From assembly GCA_034509925.1 (NCBI GenBank), contig CM067532.1, positions 4,978,142 through 5,042,141 on the forward strand: DNA of 64,000 nucleotides, in the 5' to 3' direction. Positions 16,886 through 31,308 of the stretch are shown in pieces. Source of the stretch: Hirudinaria manillensis. Its lineage: Eukaryota > Annelida > Clitellata > Hirudinida > Hirudinidae. The notes below the pieces were generated by a model that saw only the letters and a program-made list of their open reading frames with translations, ran no database searches and was not told the DNA's origin. Numbering within the stretch: position 1 is the stretch's first letter; each line of letters starts with the position of its first letter. The position numbers and the translations under genes were made by a program.

Positions 16886-17605
16886 TTAGTATTTTTCCAA
16901 ATCCATGAGGTTGTGAACTCGAGTTGGCCCCGAGTTTTCACTTCTCTTGAAATAAACTTGACCACTCCATGTCCATGTCGATGATAACTTTTTATCCTTT
17001 ACAAGTCTCCTGGCTTTGGCAAAGATCTCTGAGTTTGACTTGGTTAAGTGCTCGTTGATGTAAATCCTTGACGATTTGTCTTTGTGCAGGGATTTTCTCA
17101 GAGCAAGTACTCTGTCTCTGACCATCTTTGAAGCGAAGGTGACAACTATTGGACGAGGTCCACTTTTGCTGGGGATCCTGTACCCAGAGTGAATGTCGCT
17201 CTCTGAAATGTCTACGCCGAGTTTTGACTTGCAGCAATTGATAACTGCCCGGACTGTGTCTCTTCGATTCATACCTTGATCCCGACTTGGCTTCTCGCCT
17301 GAGGAAGTAGCGACCACCTCGGCCAAAGAGGCATCAGGTATTCCGTGGAATACCAGATTGTTGGCTCTCAGCTGGGTTTCGACTGCGTCTATCCTCGCCT
17401 TTAGGCGATTGTTTTCCTCGCTGAGCTCGCTCACCCTTCCAATCAATGCATTCATTTCCTCTTTGACCGCAGATTTAACCAGTCCAGGCATCTCCTCTCT
17501 GATCAACTCCCTTATAGACTTCAAAATCTTTGCCTTGATTTTGTCAGCTAAATTATCAATTGTGGCCTCTTCGAATTCCTCGCATTTTACGTTCTTTCGT
17601 GACAT
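16886..17605 (-). CDS. LINE ORF1 protein (coiled coil, RRM-like)
   Basis: 239 residues from the ATG at 17605 (MSRKNVKCEE); an in-frame ATG at 17695 would add 30. A long heptad-type helix (about 10-80, including SELSEENNRLKARIDAVETQ) precedes RANNLVFHGIPD, the start of an RRM-like fold seen in LINE ORF1 proteins, then HSGYRIPSKSGPRPIVVTF and SRIYINEHLTKSN. No CCHC zinc knuckle is visible. ORF1 proteins of this kind trimerise and bind element RNA. The frame is open up to TAA, 214 bp before ORF2. Confidence 0.9.
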   Translation of the reverse strand: MSRKNVKCEEFEEATIDNLADKIKAKILKSIRELIREEMPGLVKSAVKEEMNALIGRVSELSEENNRLKARIDAVETQLRANNLVFHGIPDASLAEVVATSSGEKPSRDQGMNRRDTVRAVINCCKSKLGVDISESDIHSGYRIPSKSGPRPIVVTFASKMVRDRVLALRKSLHKDKSSRIYINEHLTKSNSEIFAKARRLVKDKKLSSTWTWSGQVYFKRSENSGPTRVHNLMDLEKY

Positions 17606-17830
17606 TTTACAGGGGAGTGTCGTGAGTACTAAACAATGGAACAAACGAAGGCCATGCAAAACAAACACTTGTCTCGAAAATTTAAGCACCGGCAAGAAGC
17701 GAAAAACGACGACGAGTCAAACAATATAACTTTTATCGAGTTTTTTCAAAGAAAAACACCAGAAAAAACCGAATTAGTAGCAAGCCACAACATTTGACCC
17801 TTCCCACTCGCTCGCTCGCTAAACCTTCCT

Positions 17831-18175
17831 TTTTTTGCTTTGTTAATCCAAAGATCCACATCCAGGAAAAGTAAAAAATAACCTAAGGCACCAAGTTTTA
17901 TTAACCAAATTAAATGACCACTAAAATGAATTAATAATGCAGCTTAACGTGTTCGTAAATGATTTAAAACAAAGTCCCCTCGATTCTGAGTGGAAAAACA
18001 TCTGCACGACTTCATGAATTCTTTTGTGGTGCTTTGATGACAACCTACAATTATCATGCGATCATCACCTGATAGTCGGCTCATTAATATTTCAATCAAC
18101 GACTCATTAATATTTCAATCAATGACTCATTAACATTTCAATCGACGACTCATTAACATTTCAATCGACGGCTCC
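17831..18175. repeat. ALDH 3' flank with start of 23-bp minisatellite
   Basis: Unremarkable AT-rich DNA up to about 18,077, then four to five copies of a 23-bp unit (GACTCATTAACATTTCAATC plus GAC) running to about 18,192. The last unit overlaps the final ALDH codons and supplies the TAA stop. Confidence 0.7.
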
Positions 18176-21100
18176 TTAACATTTCAATCGACATACACTC
18201 ACCGTTTTGATCTCAGAATATTCTCTTAAGGCCTCTTCACCACTAAAATAAAATGTAATAAAATACAAAAGAAGAAAATATAAAAGAAGAAAAGAAATAA
18301 GAATGTAACTGCAGAATTATAATTTAAAAAAATAATAATTCCACTTATTATGATACAATAATTAACACTATTAATAAGTGATTATATCAACCAACCAATC
18401 ACATCAACTTACAGTTCTCTTCCAAATCCAGATTGTTTGAAACCTCCAAAAGGTGCCTGAGGGCTGCACGGATCCCAGCAATTTATCCTGGTTTGAGATC
18501 CAGAATAGTTTTATTACATTTAACACTAATAAAAACAAAATTTCATCTCATTGCATTTACAATATAGATAGGAAAAAGTGATTTTTTATGATAACTCATG
18601 TTATATTTCACAGAATCCCCGAAAGATTGGAGCATGAGCGGTTAAAATTTAATTAATAAACTGATCTTTAATAAACAAATTCTTACAACTTAACTAACAA
18701 GCCATATCTAAATCACTAGCAAATGAATCACATAAACATCTAACCAAATGCTTCCTCCTTTAACATTGTTGGCAACCAGCAAAGCCTTGTTGATGTCGTT
18801 GGTCAGCACTCCGGCCGCAAGTCCGTAATTGGTTTGGTTTGACCTTTTGATCACCTCGTCGATGTCCTTGAACTTCAGCAGGCACTGAACAGGTCCAAAT
18901 ATCTGAATATATAATAAAAAAATAATTATATAACATCTAGAACAATTGCAGATAACAATAATTTGATAAAATGATTTTTAAAAACAAAAATAAATTATTT
19001 TTCATAAACAAAAAATTTTTAAATAATTTTGCCTCGTCTTTGGCAATCTTCATGTTGTCAGTGACGTCAGAGAAGACGGTGGGTTTGATGAAAAGACCTT
19101 TGTTACCGAATCTTTCTCCGCCCGTCACCAGTTTGGCTCCCTCCTTCTTACCGTCATTTATGTAGCCCATGACTTTCTTAAACTGCTTCTCGTCGATCTT
19201 TAAATCGAAGCGACGCATTTTTAAGCGTGGAGTTTTTTTTTTAAAAGAAGATTCTTGAAATTCTGCACCTGTGGTCCGTGCTCGCAGCTGGGGTTGAGAA
19301 CGTCGGTGATGACTTTCTTCTCTGCTTTCTCTTTGGCCAACTCGACGAATTTGTCATAAACGTCCTCGTGAACGAAGGTCCGAGAACCTGCACAGCACAC
19401 CTGACCCTGGTAAGCCATGATGGCATCGTGGGCCAATTCAACAGCAAATTCCACTGTCGAAGGGATTTCAAACCAAAGTTAATCAACTGCTTATTTTAAA
19501 AGTCACGTGGATAAATAGGTGGATGGAATGTCAACCAGATGGATAAAGCTATTCATTCATCTTAAAAATCTTGCATAATTTGCAAATTTCATAACTTTCA
19601 GATGAAATGTTTTTTGCTATTTCCTGAGGCAGTTCATATTCAAGAGTGTAAAGATAAATCCAATAAGCACAATTATACAAAGTAGGACAAAGCCAGGCAA
19701 AGGCGATGCAAAGGCAATGCAAAGGCAATGCAAAGGCAATGCAAGGCAATGCAAAGGCAATGCAAAGGCAATGCAAAGGCAATGCAAAGGCAATGCAAAG
19801 GCAATGCAAAGGCAATGCAAAGGCAATGCAAAGGCAATGCAAAGGCAATGCAAAGGCAATGCAAAGGCAATGCAAAGGCAATGCAAAGGCAATGCAAAGG
19901 CAATGCAAAGGCAATGCAAAGGCAATGCAAAGGCAATGCAAAGGCAATGCAAAGGCAATGCAAAGGCAATGCAAAGGCAATGCAAAGGCAATGCAAAGGC
20001 AATGCAAAGGCAATGCAAAGGCAATGCAAAGGCAATGCAAAGGCAATGCAAAGGCAATGCAAAGGCAATGCAAAGGCAATGCAAAGGCAATGCAAAGGCA
20101 ATGCAAAGGCAATGCAAAGGCAATGCAAAGGCAATGCAAAGGCAATGCAAAGGCAATGCAAAGGCAATGCAAAGGCAATGCAAAGGCAATGCAAAGGCAA
20201 TGCAAAGGCAATGCAAAGGCAATGCAAAGGCAATGCAAAGGCAATGCAAAGGCAATGCAAAGGCAATGCAAAGGCAATGCAAAGGCAATGCAAAGGCAAT
20301 GCAAAGGCAATGCAAAGGCAATGCAAAGGCAATGCAAATAATAAAATGACAAAACTAACAATCAGCATCTTCAAAAACTATCAGCGGACTTTTCCCACCC
20401 AACTCCAGAGTCACTTTCTTCAGGTTGCTGGATGCCGCTGCTGCCATTACTTTCCTCCCCACCTGATATTATTTAATTATATTATTTAATGATATTTCAT
20501 GCTTAAGAATTTAACAACGTCGCAGGTCGTTATCGACGTCATAGTTTAAAGCCCGATACCTCCGTGGATCCCGTGAAAGCGATTTTGTCGACGTCGACGT
20601 GAGAACTGAGGGCAGCACCCGCCTTTTCCCCGAAACCCGGAACCACGTTGACGACCCCGGCAGGGAATCCGGCCTGAAACGCGACGAGTGGAAATTTTAA
20701 GAAATTAAAATAACGTGTAGGAATTTAGAGCTGTTGCTGAATATTAGAACTTGTAACGAGGTGCTGATTCAACTTTCAAAATAAATTATTCAACTTTCCA
20801 TCAACTTATTAGCATAAAAATGAATATTAAATATTCATCGATACCTAAATATATAAATATTTAGTAAATGTTAATATATATTTATGCGTGCATATCGTGC
20901 GATCCGTCGAAATGCAGACCTCCTTGGCGAGAGCGGCGACGGCAAGAGCGGTGAGAGAAGTTTGTTCGGCAGGTTTCAAGACGACCGTGCAACCGCACGC
21001 GAGCGAGGCACTCCATTTCCACGACAGCAGCACCAGCGGGAAGTTCCACTGGAATGAAGGATTGAAATGAATAAATCTGCAGCTTATATTTCAATGCACA

Positions 21101-21427
21101 AAACGATCCCAAGAGAAAGACCTTCTCGGCAACAACAACAAACTTGGCACAAGAATAATTAATTTTATTAATTATGTCTCGTTAATTTCATAGGACATTC
21201 AGAGCCTCTTTATCATCTTCTGAATGTCTAGCATTGTGCATTTCCTTGGCATAAAATGAATATTTGGCACTGAAAACCACTTTTTTATTAAATGAATAAT
21301 TACCGAATAAAAACAAAATCATAAATTAAACATTCATTCAGCCTCATTGCGTATTATAATATTTATTGCTTTGGCAACCTTTGCAGTCCAATAAATATTT
21401 ACACACTTAAAATATTCATAGCGTTAA

Positions 21428-21459
<32 letters not shown>

Positions 21460-23564
21460 CAAGAAAGTCGAATAACATCATAGAAATAATAATAACTCAC
21501 CGGTATTATCTGCCCACAAACTCCTACAGGTTCACGTCTCGTGAAGCAAAGAAATTCGCCATCTGTTGTCGCAAAAAAGAAAATGATGTATTTGCCATTT
21601 TTAATAAAGCAAATAAAATAAGACTGAATAAAACAATGATATGATTATCATGGATGAATATAATATAATATAACGTAAGTTGCAAATACATATTAATTAA
21701 ATATATTAATATAGTAATAATACTAATACTAACAATAATAATAATAATAATAATAATAATATTAATAATAATAATAATAAATGTTTTGCAATTAAGAGTT
21801 TGTGGTGCTCACCAACAGGTATGGTTTGTCCTGTAATCTTGTCACACCACCCTGCAAAATATCGGAACACGGCCACAACGTGCTGCAGATCAAGTTCTGC
21901 CAACTTCACTGGTTTGCCACTATCCAACGCTTCAAGATCCTGCAATTATTTAATTAAATATATATATATATATATAGTAAAAAAACTTATCATTATCATA
22001 ATGTAATTGCCTTTGTTATTACTAATTTAATGTGATAAATCAACATAATTTAGGAAAATATTAAACTAATTCCATAAACAATATTCAACACCATAATAAT
22101 AACTATAATAATAATAATAACAAACACAACCACAACAATTACAAGCCTTCTGTTGGGTTCCTATGAAATATTATATTGAAATCCCCTTCAATTGAAAGGT
22201 GACCTTGTTTGGAGCCAATCATTCAAAATAAATGTCCGGAGATGATTCATACAATTTCATGATATTGTGACTTTTAAATTCTTAAGACTTCTTAAGATGC
22301 TTATAAGAATATTATAGGATGTATAATATTATAAGATATAAGATTATAAGATTATGTAAAATGATTATAAGATGAGTTTCCATGACATAAACAGGAGCTA
22401 AATGAGACAATTTGAAAAATTATTTGCAAACAATTTCCCTAAACATAAAATAAATTTGCAAAATTATTTGTAAATATTTTCCCTAAACATAAAATGAATT
22501 AAAATTGTTGAACTTATTACGGTGAGGTACTTCAAGTCCCTCTCGATCAAGTCGGAAAGTTTTCTGAGCAGTTCCCCTCTGGCCGATGCATCCATTTTCC
22601 TCCATTCGGATCCCAATTCAAAAGCTTTCCTCGCTGCTGCAACTGCTTTGTTAATATCAGCCTGTTGCAACAAAGCAGTGAAAATCAGAAACTAATCTCT
22701 TTTGATAAAAGTTAATATTTAAGTACCTTGTCACCCTCTTGCACATCAGCAATTTTCTCACCAGTGCAAGGATTCAAAGAGGGAAATGTTTTTCCACTGG
22801 TGCTTTTCACAAACTCATTGTCAATAAAAAGCTGGTTAAAAAGAAATTATTTAAAAAAAGTTACGAGATGAGTGTGAATAATTCGTGCAAATAAAGTCAC
22901 CCCAAAAACAATTTCAGTTGCAAAATCACTTCATTTCCACAAGAAAACCTTTCATATCAACAAAAAAATGAATTAAAAAAAGTAAATCTCTAGAAACGAT
23001 CCATCAGAGAAAATACAATGCAGTCACATGAATATGAGTGTATCACATAAAGTGACTATATCAGAATGTTCTTGGATAAAGAAACAAAGCTACGTGGGCT
23101 GGTAGACTTCAAGAAGATTTGAGACTTTCGTTGAACGAACGAATGAACGGTGAATAAGCAAATCGCAAACTAGTGAAAATCTAACGTAATCAGTTACAAG
23201 AATTTGATATTTAAGCTCAGCTATTCCTTAATAACTTAGGGTCAAAGACCAAACATCCAAAAAACATTTGGCACGATCGGCACCCTACTTGTAAGGAACA
23301 GAACGACGAAAAACGCCAAAATTCTGAAGAAACTAATTATGAAGTCTCAATATAAACCAATAAATTGCTCCAAAAAATAAAAATTTAAAACATGACATTT
23401 ACTTCTCGAAGAAAGCAACTGCTACTAATTTAACATGAAATAAAAAACACGAGGACACATATTTCAACACGTCGGCAAATCAAATTTATTTAAATCCTGA
23501 GTAAAATTACAAGCTTGTTAACCTGAGTATACTTAATTTCTGGGGCTGGTGGAACCTCTCCCAT
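18176..23564 (-). CDS. ALDH1: ALDH1-type cytosolic aldehyde dehydrogenase
   Basis: Thirteen exons (minus): 23564-23523, 22831-22727, 22661-22521, 21939-21813, 21562-21501, 21048-20920, 20673-20560, 20462-20360, 19453-19269, 19197-19033, 18902-18745, 18487-18413, 18242-18176. All phases agree, total 1473 nt, 490 residues (vertebrate ALDH1A about 501). There is no mitochondrial presequence ([14 protein letters not shown]), so a cytosolic ALDH1-like enzyme is favoured over ALDH2. Key residues: Asn161 in IIPWNFP, the nucleotide loop FTGSTE (235-240), general base Glu260 in LELGGKSP, and nucleophile Cys294 in [11 protein letters not shown]. The spacings 99 and 34 equal those of human ALDH2. IFGPVQ and [14 protein letters not shown] complete the fold. 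It oxidises aldehydes with NAD(P)+; retinal is possible but not shown. Oddities: the intron after exon 10 starts with GC, and the C-terminus ends VSVCRLKC in a minisatellite right after a perfect GTGAGT donor, so an alternative last exon may exist. Confidence 0.96.
19697..20338. repeat. 11-bp minisatellite, about 58 copies
   Basis: Near-perfect repeats of AAAGGCAATGC fill about 640 bp of ALDH intron 8 (20359-19454), starting about 20 nt from the donor. One unit near 19,743 is shortened, and the leftmost unit has a variant base. Because 11 is not a multiple of three and the unit has no stop in any frame, all six frames are open. The apparent 210-270-codon proteins ([11 protein letters not shown] or [11 protein letters not shown] periods) are not supported as genes. 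Confidence 0.97.
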
Positions 23565-28202
<4,638 letters not shown>

Positions 28203-29461
28203 TAAGCAATCCAGTCTCAAATTTTTTATCATTCATGGTATTATTTAACTTTATTTAATATTCAATTTTGTAAAAATACAAAATTTTAATTGAATATTTT
28301 TTTCTAACCAAACATATTAAGTATATAAAAAAACCAAATATTAAATAATAAATTATAAAATAACGCATTTATTAAAATATTAAACTTGAAACGACAAATG
28401 TTAAATTGTGAAAGCGACAAACATTTTAAGTCTGGAAATGATTGCATTTGTTAAATTTTCAAAGAATGCAATAAAAAAGCAGACGATAAAAGGGCATAAG
28501 TTGTCCCCGGAGGATGATTGATCGACGAAATCACAATTCAATTCTTTCCTTCATCCGTGCATTTTAATCTGGGATTTAATTCTTTGTTTGTTTGTTTGTT
28601 TCCGTGTATATATTGTTTGTTTATGTGTTTATAATTGTGTTTATGTGCATATAATTGTTTGTTTGTTTTTGTGCATTCAATTGTTTTATTGTATTTTTTA
28701 AAAGGACTTTTTTCTGAATATTTTAAATTCTTTCATTACCAATTGGATCCTAAAAAAGATCCTATTGAATTTGAAATTAATAAATTACTCTTCAAGCATA
28801 ATATTCATTTTATAATTTACATAACTTTACTTAATAATCAGTTTATATATATATATACAGTATATGTGTGATTTCATAATATTGAGATTTAAATTTTTCT
28901 AAACTTCAAATGGTTCTCCTCATCAAATACAAATTTTAATTTTCAAGGCCTTTTCGCCATCTCAGATAAATATTTAACAAAAATCAAGAAATTTGCATAA
29001 TTTATTTTGCGCACAAAAGCAGCAAACAAAAGTTTGAAATTCGAGTTTATGGAATACGTTTGGATGAAATGACATTCACATGAAAGAAACGTGAATATTT
29101 ATTTCTATTCAGATAACAGAGACACGTTTATCAGCAGATCTCATTTCAGAGTTTTGTTACAAATGTACGCACATCCATGAACCGTGAATTGTGATTCCAA
29201 AGGTCCTCGGGGAATTTCCAAACGTCTCGGTGATGATGAATTCAAAATCAGTTTCACTTTTTATGACGGTTTCTGGTTTGTATGTTTTGTTTTGAATTCT
29301 AACCGGGAAGATCTTCAGTGAATTCGAGAGGCAACGTTGAAATTGATCGATATTCAGCCCCAGTATAGGCTTTGTTCAGAGCAGCCACAAAAATAACGCT
29401 AACCTACGGCGAAGCTTGCATACGACCAAAGCACAACCTGATTGAAATGATTGAACACCAT
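28203..29461. other. gap between tetranucleotide array and surface-protein gene
   Basis: AT-rich DNA with GTTT runs near 28,580-28,680 and a TATA run near 28,845. It contains the expected 3' UTR of the gene ending at 29,462. No coding exon is recognisable. Confidence 0.4.
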
Positions 29462-31308
29462 TTAGCGGACAAACACAATGCAAGCACAGATCAACGTCCA
29501 TTTGATGGAAAGAAATGCGGCAGAGTCGGACGAAGCATCTTTGCATCTGTCTGCGGGTACAATACTCCCTGCTGAGACCGGAATGTCCTTGTGATTGATG
29601 CGGGACAACTGGATGGGCGCTCCTCCCTTCTCTGGGGAGCATAGGAATCCAAACCCGCCCATTCCTGGCACTTGAGCAACGCAACCGAAGTGCAAAGAAA
29701 TTTCTCCGCCAACGATGGCCGATGAAATGGCAACACCGCTGATGATGTGACTCAGGCCAGGATTGTTTGAGGACGCTAATTGTTACACATTAATTTCATT
29801 GATTTATCGTGTCTATGGCAATGTTTTGCATTATTCCCAGGACTCTTTTCATTACAGAACAAGCACAATTAGGACAACAAACAAATTATTAACTAAATTA
29901 ATAACATAATATTATCATCTTAATTTATTTATTTGCTTAATATCGCTTATTCATCGTAAATTCCTAATTACCGAATCTAATTAGGCTTAATGTTTATTTA
30001 CTCGGTAAAAGAAAATTGTTGCCCAACGAGACCTGTGCAGACGTTTCTGGCTTCCGTGGGTTGCAAATGAGTTCTGAGGCGCGATATTTTGCCACCTGAC
30101 CAGAAGCCACACATAATTCGATCCAAAGGAGCCCAGCACAGAAAGTCCTCCTTGAAACTCATTCCTCCAAGTTGTAGCAGGAAGTATCTGTTTGTAGAAT
30201 ATTACAAATTGATTCCAATCAAACCTTTATGAAAAAATTTCTGTAAAACCCTAATAAACCAACTTGACATAGTTCGAGGCCATATGTGTGCTGTGGATGG
30301 TTTCTACAGAACTGCTAAAATTTGAGGCTCTGTAGAGATGAGCTATAGTTTTTACGTCTTCCGAGGCAGAAGAATTTGCTGGATCTGCAAAGATTTCAAG
30401 AATCTGCAGGAAGAAATCCACACCGTGCTTGTTGGGGATCGCCAAAAGAACATCGAGAGGCCTGAATCGATGGAAGTGGATGAACGTCTCTTGTATCAAT
30501 TCGGCAACGAGCAGCGAACATTCCATTAAATCGAAGAGACTATCGGTTGCAAAAATTGGATATTCCAAGTTCGTGTCGAAGCACTTGAACAAAAGCTCTC
30601 TGATCTGAATCAGATTTGTCTTGCTTTTAAAATCTGATGTCTGAAGACGTTGCAATACGAAGAAGATGCGACCTTGAAACATGGCAAACGGACCAACTCT
30701 CGAAGAGTCTGGACTTTTGGCTTCTCGATACAAGGTTTTCAAAGAATGCACGTCTTTCCAATTTTCATTGGCATTTCCAAGCTCACCGAAACCCCCTTCC
30801 AGGAGTCCCCGATCTTCCATGAGCTCCTGGCACTCAAAGTCACCTCGAAGCTGGGATTTACAAGGATCTCCTATCAACAAAGTGAATCTGTTTTCATCTC
30901 TTGTGGTTGTTTGGATGAGCAGTTTTTTGCTGACATCGTCATAAGACATGGATTTAATCTCTAATTGAAGAACTTTCTTCATTCTTTTGGATCCGAATCC
31001 TTCGTAAAACGTCTGGCATCCGTAACCCAGGGATTCGATGTTAATTTCATCCCCGCGATCGTGAGCCACGGATACTGACTGACATAAAAATAATGGTGCT
31101 ATAAGTATAAAATGTAAGCAACGTTTTTAGAAATTCAATGTTGTAACAAGAGGAGCAATAACTTCACAAATCAAAAAGCTTTACTCACCACGATGTTCGG
31201 AGTGGAATTGCCAGAGTGAATGTTGGACAGGAGTAAGACGTCCTTGCTTGCTGAGACGAGGGAAAGACTGATGGAGAGGCAGAGGAGGAACTGGCAGGGA
31301 CTGAACAT
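29462..31308 (-). CDS. predicted secreted or membrane-anchored protein, family unknown
   Basis: Four exons (minus): 31308-31189, 31078-30264, 30187-30033 and 29775-29462. Phases match and total 1404 nt, 467 residues. Exon 1 encodes a signal peptide (MFSPCQFLLCLSISLSLVSA) followed by SKDVLLLSNIHSGNST. The large exon 2 is hydrophilic with scattered Cys (GYGC, GDPC, FEC, KCF, MECS) and N-glycosylation sequons such as ANSS and SNFS. Exons 3-4 contain FLCWAPLDRIMCGFWSGGK and CVAQVPGMGGFGFLC. The protein ends in a hydrophobic stretch after a small-residue patch (SSDSAAFLSIKW, then LICACIVFVR), compatible with GPI anchoring or a single TM with almost no tail. I do not recognise the fold; strand-like repeats could hint at a propeller, but that is speculation. 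The exon joints are canonical, so the model is more secure than any function. Confidence 0.8.

Larger units (their letters stand above)
13356..17830 (-). mobile_element. full-length CR1/Jockey-type LINE
   Basis: A complete-looking non-LTR retrotransposon on the minus strand: a 5' region (approximate start 17,830; CT-rich and TCGC repeats near 17,805-17,820), ORF1 (17605-16886), a 214-bp spacer, ORF2 (16671-13714), and a 3' UTR with an AATAAA signal (plus 13393-13398) ending in about 21 A (plus 13356-13376). The 3' UTR holds a two-tier hairpin: TATCCC/GGGATA outside and GGGAATT/AATTCCC inside (13467-13501). Both ORFs are free of stops and frameshifts, which implies recent insertion. I could not identify a target-site duplication by eye. 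It lies between the convergent 3' ends of the transporter and ALDH genes. Confidence 0.95.

Noticed and set aside
19549-20489. Six long open frames of 210-270 codons
   Set aside because: An 11-bp unit without stops opens all frames; the array is inside ALDH intron 8.
30338-30964. Several plus-strand frames of 60-104 codons
   Set aside because: Shadows of the large minus-strand exon 31078-30264, which has splice and phase support.
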